Shown: positions 60,137 through 64,000 of the stretch, piece after piece
Position numbering within the stretch: position 1 is the first letter of the stretch
Layout of the letters: each line of letters starts with the position of its first letter
NCBI RefSeq assembly: GCF_019801175.1
Contig: NZ_JAHVJR010000003.1
Span: forward strand, 1 to 64,000
DNA: 64,000 nucleotides
Origin: Vannielia litorea
GTDB taxonomy: Bacteria; Pseudomonadota; Alphaproteobacteria; Rhodobacterales; Rhodobacteraceae
Direction: 5' to 3'
Translations under genes and position numbers: made by a program
The notes under the pieces: model-generated
What the model was told of the DNA's origin: nothing
Seen by the model: the letters and a program-made list of their open reading frames with translations, nothing else
The model's database searches: none

Positions 60137-60621
60137 TCAAGCCTCGCCCGCGCCCTGCGCCAAAACCACACCTTCGACTTCAAATCCTGCAACCGCTCGA
60201 TCGCGCGCCCGAACACGAACACCCGGTGCCGCAAGTCCTGCGGACCGCCATAGGGAATGCTGTCGCGAAACACCGGCTCGCCCCGCTCCCGGCAGGCCAA
60301 CTCCACCCGCCGCGCCTCGTCCCGGTCCGGCGTCATGATCAGCGGGTGCTTCCAGGCCCAGGCATCGCCCGCAATCTGGGCATAGGCATGGGCAACAAGC
60401 TCCGCCTCAGAGCCAAACCGCGCAAGCTCTCGCCACGCGCCGCGCTGCTCGTAGCCCCAGAGCCACTCCGTCCCGTCATGGCGCACCGCATGGCCCTCGC
60501 CAATCGCCCGCCCGTCCAGCGCATAGCTGCCAAAGTTCGCCCCCTCCGCCACCATCCAGTCCCGCAGCGCGGTGAGCGTCTGCGGTGGACTGTCAGGCGG
60601 AGCGGGGCGGTATGGGCTCAC
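60133..60621 (-). CDS. Hypothetical protein coupled to the quinone oxidoreductase gene
   Basis: This 162-residue frame starts with a GTG overlapping the preceding stop (GTGA). Composition is balanced with many Trp and Arg (EWLWGYEQRGAWRELARFGSEAELVAHAYAQIAGDAWAWKHP). I recognise no family. Coupling supports reality. Confidence 0.6.
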   Translation of the reverse strand: MSPYRPAPPDSPPQTLTALRDWMVAEGANFGSYALDGRAIGEGHAVRHDGTEWLWGYEQRGAWRELARFGSEAELVAHAYAQIAGDAWAWKHPLIMTPDRDEARRVELACRERGEPVFRDSIPYGGPQDLRHRVFVFGRAIERLQDLKSKVWFWRRARARLD

Positions 60622-61610
60622 CCGCCAGCGACCTCCAGAACGATCTTGCCGATGTGCTCCGAGCTTTCCATCCGCGCATGGGCCTTGGCGGCATCGGCCA
60701 GCGGAAAGGTCGAATCCATCACCGGTGCGACCCGGCCCGAGGCCAGCAACGGCCAGACCTTCGCTTCCAGCTCCGCCGCGATCTCCGCCTTCGCCGCCAC
60801 CGACTGTGGCCGCAGGGTCGAGCCGGTGATGGTCAGCCGCCGCGCCATCACCTGCGCAAAGTTCAACTCCGCCTTCGGCCCGGAAAGGAAGGCGATATGC
60901 ACCATCCGCCCGTCCATCGCCAAGGCCTGCACGTTGCGCGGAATGTAGCTGCCGCCCACCATGTCGAGCACGAGGTTCGCCCCGCCCTCGGCCTTCAGCA
61001 CCTCCACGAAGTCCTCTTCGCGGTAATTGATTGCCCGCTCCGCGCCGAGCTCAAGACAGGCGTCGCACTTTTCCTTCGAGCCCGCCGTGGCAAAGACCCG
61101 CGCGCCAAAGGCCGTGGCTAGCTGAATCGCCGTGGTGCCAATCCCCGACGAGCCGCCGTGGATCAAAAACACCTCCCCCGCCTTCAGCCCGCCTCGCATG
61201 AAGACGTTGGAGTAAACCGTATAGAACGTCTCCGGCAGGCAGGCCGCCTCCTTCATCCCCATGCCCTCGGGCACCGGCAGCGCATGGGCGGCGGGGCATT
61301 TCACGTATTCCGCGTAGCCCCCGCCCGGCAGCAGGGCGCACACCTTGTCGCCCACCGCCCAGCGCGCGCCCTCGCCTGCGGCCACCACCTCGCCCGAGCA
61401 CTCGAGGCCGGGCAGGGGGGAGGCATCGGGCGGCGGATCATAGGCCCCGGCGCGTTGCAGCGCGTCGGGCCGGTTCACCCCGGCCCAGGCCACCTTGATC
61501 ACGATCTCCCCCGCGCCCGGTGCAGGCACCGGGACCTGCGCCAGTTGCAGCACCTCCGGCGCGCCGGGCTTGTTGATCTCCACGGCGTTCATCGTCTCTG
61601 GAAGGGTCAT
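60618..61610 (-). CDS. NAD(P)H:quinone oxidoreductase (PIG3-like MDR)
   Basis: This 330-residue medium-chain reductase has the zinc-free quinone oxidoreductase layout: IVIKVAWAGVNRPDALQRAGAYDPPPDASPLPGLECSGEV, FYTVYSNVFMRGGLKAGEVFLIHGGSSGIGTTAIQLA and DMVGGSYIPRNVQALAMDGRMV. It is closest to PIG3/TP53I3-type proteins. The NADPH-linked physiological substrate is unknown. The ATG follows AGAGG-type sequence 8-10 nt upstream. Confidence 0.88.
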   Translation of the reverse strand: MTLPETMNAVEINKPGAPEVLQLAQVPVPAPGAGEIVIKVAWAGVNRPDALQRAGAYDPPPDASPLPGLECSGEVVAAGEGARWAVGDKVCALLPGGGYAEYVKCPAAHALPVPEGMGMKEAACLPETFYTVYSNVFMRGGLKAGEVFLIHGGSSGIGTTAIQLATAFGARVFATAGSKEKCDACLELGAERAINYREEDFVEVLKAEGGANLVLDMVGGSYIPRNVQALAMDGRMVHIAFLSGPKAELNFAQVMARRLTITGSTLRPQSVAAKAEIAAELEAKVWPLLASGRVAPVMDSTFPLADAAKAHARMESSEHIGKIVLEVAGG

Positions 61611-61656
61611 GAAGTGTCCTCTGGTGGTCTGTCAGATTGGCAGGGCAAGCCCCGCC

Positions 61657-62358
61657 CTAGGGTTTGCTCACATGGCCGGGCATGTCGGCGGGCGGGGTGC
61701 TGCGCGGGGCGCGCACCCGGCTGGCCAGCCACTCCGGCCCGGCCATCAGCCCCTTGGTCAGCGGGTTCTTCCGCAGGCCTGCCTTCAGCTTCTCCACCCG
61801 CATCACATCGGCGATCCGCCGGTCCAGAAAAGCCCATGTCGCCTCATGGCCCGCGCTCTCGTCGCCCAGCCAGTAGAGCAGGGTGGCGGAGTATACGGCC
61901 GAGAGCGTCGCCCGCTTTGAATACCAGTTGAGGTCTTCGCTGGTGTCGCCCATCGCCCGCCAGATTGCATCGGCGGTGCCCCAAACCGCGCCTGCGCCCG
62001 CGGCTGCATTCTGCGGCAGGGCAAAGAGCGAGGCCGCGCGGCGCACAGCCTCCCGGTCGCCCTCGATGGCTTCCAGCCTGAGCCGCACCGCATGGGCGAT
62101 CCGGTCCGAATAGCGCATCTCCTCAAGCTCGGCCTCGGCCAGCGCGGCCTGCATTTTCGCATCGCCCCGCGCATGAAACGCCAGCGCCAGATCGACCGCC
62201 CCTTTCGGAAACAGCGCCCGCGCCTCCGCCAGACTCACCCCGGCCTCCTCGGCCGCGCGGGTCAGCGCCTCGTCGGACCATCCGTCAAAGGCCACATGGG
62301 GCAGGGCGGCATCGAGAATGGCTGCTTTTGCGGGGGTTTCTTGCGTGTGATCCATCAT
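61657..62358 (-). CDS. COQ9-family ubiquinone biosynthesis protein
   Basis: This 233-residue protein has the COQ9 pattern: ILDAALPHVAFDGWSDEALTRAAEEAGVSLAEARALFPKGAVDLALAFH, and later AIWRAMGDTSEDLNWYSKRATLSAVYSATLLYWLGDES. It resembles TetR-like lipid-binding COQ9, a helper of COQ7 hydroxylation. A second Met codon 3 nt later is equally possible as start. Confidence 0.9.
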   Translation of the reverse strand: MMDHTQETPAKAAILDAALPHVAFDGWSDEALTRAAEEAGVSLAEARALFPKGAVDLALAFHARGDAKMQAALAEAELEEMRYSDRIAHAVRLRLEAIEGDREAVRRAASLFALPQNAAAGAGAVWGTADAIWRAMGDTSEDLNWYSKRATLSAVYSATLLYWLGDESAGHEATWAFLDRRIADVMRVEKLKAGLRKNPLTKGLMAGPEWLASRVRAPRSTPPADMPGHVSKP

Positions 62359-62473
62359 GTCACGGCTACTTAGGGCGATTTCTCAAGGAGTGTAGACAGA
62401 TGCCCGGCCCTTTGCTATACGGCGCCCTCCTGCAAATTCTTGCAACTCTAATCAGAAAGGTGGTGACAACCAC

Positions 62474-62680
62474 ATGCAGGTAAGCGTTCGTGACAACAAC
62501 GTCGATCAGGCGCTTCGTGCTCTGAAGAAGAAACTTCAGCGCGAGGGTGTGTTTCGTGAGATGAAACTCAAGCAACACTTCGAGAAGCCGTCCGAGAAGA
62601 AAGCCCGTGAAAAGGCCGAAGCGATCCGCCGTGCGCGGAAGCTGGCTCGGAAAAAGGCCCAGCGCGAGGGGATGCTCTAA
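62474..62680 (+). CDS. rpsU: 30S ribosomal protein S21
   Basis: This 68-residue S21 reads MQVSVRDNNVDQALRALKKKLQREGVFREMKLKQHFEKPSEKKAREKAEAIRRARKLARKKA, the usual length and charge. It aids initiation. The ATG follows GAAAGGTGG. A terminator follows. Confidence 0.96.
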   Translation: MQVSVRDNNVDQALRALKKKLQREGVFREMKLKQHFEKPSEKKAREKAEAIRRARKLARKKAQREGML

Positions 62681-62729
62681 GCACCCATCGGCACACGAAC
62701 GGCGAGGGCTCCGGCCCCCGCCTACGACG

Positions 62730-62765
62730 ACCCCCGCGGCTCCGCCCGGGGGTTTGTTGTTTTTT
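62730..62765 (+). terminator. Terminator after rpsU
   Basis: A GC stem (62730-62736 with 62747-62753) is followed by a long T-rich tract (TTTGTTGTTTTTT). Confidence 0.85.
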
Positions 62766-62914
62766 GGGGTCAGGATGCGACCGCACCCCCCGATCCACCA
62801 CAAGCCGTGCATCGCCGCCCCGGGGGGCGGGTCGGCGCTGCACGGCGCCTTCGGCTTGATTCCATGCGGGTGCTCCGCTCAAACGGTCTCCACAATCCCG
62901 CAGGAAGCTCCAGA

Positions 62915-63586
62915 ATGCCCGACCACCCGCTCGACACCCCCGCCCGCGCCGCGCTTACCGGCCCCCACGCCCATCTCGCCCAGCGCCACGGCACCGCCCT
63001 GCGCTACGATCCCGGCCTCATCCCCTTCGCCGCCATCGACCCGGCCCACCCCGAAGACCTCACCACCCTCGCCGCCCCCGGCGAGCTGGCCGTCTTCCTG
63101 CAAACCGCCCCGGTCGCCGCCCTCCCCGGTTTCACCGAAGCCCTGCGCGCCGATGCCGTCCAGCTCACCAGCCAAACCCTGCCGCCCGCGCCGGACGACC
63201 CGCGCATCATCCCGCTCGGCCAGGCCGATGCTGCTGATATGCTGGCCCTCGCCGGGGCCACCAAGCCCGGCCCCTTCACCCTGCGCGCGCTGGAGCTGGG
63301 GCCGTTCTGGGGCATCCGCCACGAGGGCCGCCTCATTGCCATGGCCGGCACCCGCATGGCCGCACCCGGCTTCACCGAAATCTCCGGCGTCTGCACCGAC
63401 CCCTCGGCGCGCGGGCAGGGCCTCGCCCGCCTGCTCTCGGCCCATGTCGCACATGCCATTGCGGTGACCGGCAACACGCCCTTCCTCCACGCCTTCGCGG
63501 CCAATCCGGCGGCAATCAAACTCTACGAGAGCCTCGGTTTCGCCATCCGCGCCGAGCTGGCCTGCGCGATCTTCCAGAAAACATGA
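62915..63586 (+). CDS. GNAT-family N-acetyltransferase
   Basis: This 223-residue protein has a C-terminal GNAT core: LIAMAGTRMAAPGFTEISGVCTDPSARGQGLARLLSAHVAHAI with the acetyl-CoA loop, and LHAFAANPAAIKLYESLGFAIRAEL. The N-terminal half is unassigned. The ATG at 62915 follows AGGAAG; the frame stays open upstream but that part is not supported. The substrate is unknown. Confidence 0.82.
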   Translation: MPDHPLDTPARAALTGPHAHLAQRHGTALRYDPGLIPFAAIDPAHPEDLTTLAAPGELAVFLQTAPVAALPGFTEALRADAVQLTSQTLPPAPDDPRIIPLGQADAADMLALAGATKPGPFTLRALELGPFWGIRHEGRLIAMAGTRMAAPGFTEISGVCTDPSARGQGLARLLSAHVAHAIAVTGNTPFLHAFAANPAAIKLYESLGFAIRAELACAIFQKT

Positions 63587-63623
63587 GAAAAAAACTGCGA
63601 CACCGCGCCTCACACGGTTGATC

Positions 63624-63653
63624 TGATCCGGCAGGGTTGCCATCTCGTTACGT
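63624..63653 (+). promoter_or_regulatory. Possible sigma-E-like promoter before nhaA
   Basis: TGATCC (63624-63629), an 18-nt spacer and TTACGT (63648-63653) resemble the layout before rpoE and the lipid operon, though the -10 is weaker (a 19-nt spacer gives TACGTA). It lies 31 nt before nhaA. Confidence 0.35.
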
Positions 63654-63684
63654 AGGGAAGCTAAACGCGCAACAGGGACAGGGA

Positions 63685-64000
63685 ATGCTCCGCAGAACAC
63701 TCGATGAATTTTTCAGCTCCGATGCCGCCGGCGGTGTGGTGCTGATGCTCTCCGCCGTGGCCGCTCTCATGGTGGCCAACTCCTCGCTCAACCCTGAATA
63801 CCAGGAATTTCTGGGCGCCTACATCGGCGTCACGGTGAACGGCGAGGGCATCGAGAAACCGGCGCTCCTGTGGATCAACGATGGCCTCATGGCCATTTTC
63901 TTCTTCCTCATCGGTCTCGAGCTGAAGCGCGAGCTGATGGAAGGCAAGCTGAAGAACCCCGCCGACGTGGTGCTGCCCGGCATGGCAGCGGTCGGCGGCA
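63685..64000 (+). CDS. nhaA: Na+/H+ antiporter NhaA, N-terminal part (partial)
   Basis: The 105-residue visible frame starts LRRTLDEFFSSDAAGGVVLMLSAVAALMVANSSL and continues with ALLWINDGLMAIFFFLIGLELKRELMEGKLKNPADVVLPG, the NhaA signature region. It exchanges sodium for protons across the inner membrane. The rest lies past the right edge. The ATG follows AGGGACAGGG-type sequence. Confidence 0.95.
   Translation, partial: MLRRTLDEFFSSDAAGGVVLMLSAVAALMVANSSLNPEYQEFLGAYIGVTVNGEGIEKPALLWINDGLMAIFFFLIGLELKRELMEGKLKNPADVVLPGMAAVGG

Overview
The window is a GC-rich alphaproteobacterial chromosome segment, most likely from a marine member of the Rhodobacteraceae (Roseobacter group). Support for this comes from the S10-spc-alpha ribosomal protein order, the general L-amino-acid transporter aapJQMP, ATP12 and COQ9 homologues, an RpoE/ChrR pair of the Rhodobacter type, and a luxR-luxI pair next to the ribosomal cluster. 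I see no prophage, IS element, CRISPR array, rRNA or complete tRNA. Identifications rest on reading the sequence and remembered family motifs; no database search was possible.

Layout. 1-11.1 kb: end of tuf, then the S10 and spc operons (rpsJ to rpmD). The run is broken between rplP and rpmC by a terminator, three unrelated genes (one on the other strand) and a fresh promoter. 11.2-16.1 kb: a small lipoprotein, a Tat-exported MBL-fold protein, a DEAD-box helicase, an ammonium transporter and a secreted repeat protein. 16.2-21.9 kb: rplO-secY-adk, then rpsM-rpsK-rpoA-rplQ, ending at a strong terminator. 22-25.8 kb: quorum sensing (luxR, luxI), rarA, a 51-residue protein and a Roadblock protein. 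26-28.9 kb: crcB, an RluC-type pseudouridine synthase, a HAD phosphatase and ATP12, tightly coupled. 29-33.7 kb: aapJQMP.

33.8-42 kb: a BNR-repeat protein, chrR and rpoE (minus strand), a proline-racemase-fold enzyme lacking both usual catalytic cysteines, and a five-gene operon (FAD oxidoreductase, DUF1365, cyclopropane-synthase-like methyltransferase, DUF3833, SDR). Matching sigma-E-like promoters lie before rpoE and before this operon, so the block reads as a singlet-oxygen or light-stress lipid-modification regulon. 42-55.9 kb is mostly minus strand: sixA, an Fe-S protein, argB, engB, a MOSC protein and yidC, and further upstream rpmH-rnpA-yidD. Between yidC and yidD sit an EAL protein, ttcA, a secreted protein, a Rieske oxygenase with a coupled small protein, a hydrolase, an SH3 protein and a DUF1835-like gene split by one in-frame TAA. 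56-64 kb: a TVP38 protein with a MerA-like flavoprotein, an orphan histidine kinase, small proteins, a quinone oxidoreductase, COQ9, rpsU, a GNAT protein and the start of nhaA.

Main points for follow-up: the sigma-E block and its Ser/Thr racemase-fold enzyme; the luxR promoter with a lux-box-like palindrome over the -10 and start codon; a luxI leader able to hide its own Shine-Dalgarno; the in-frame stop in the DUF1835-like gene; and a probable dispersed intergenic repeat with a tRNA-like core between argB and engB.
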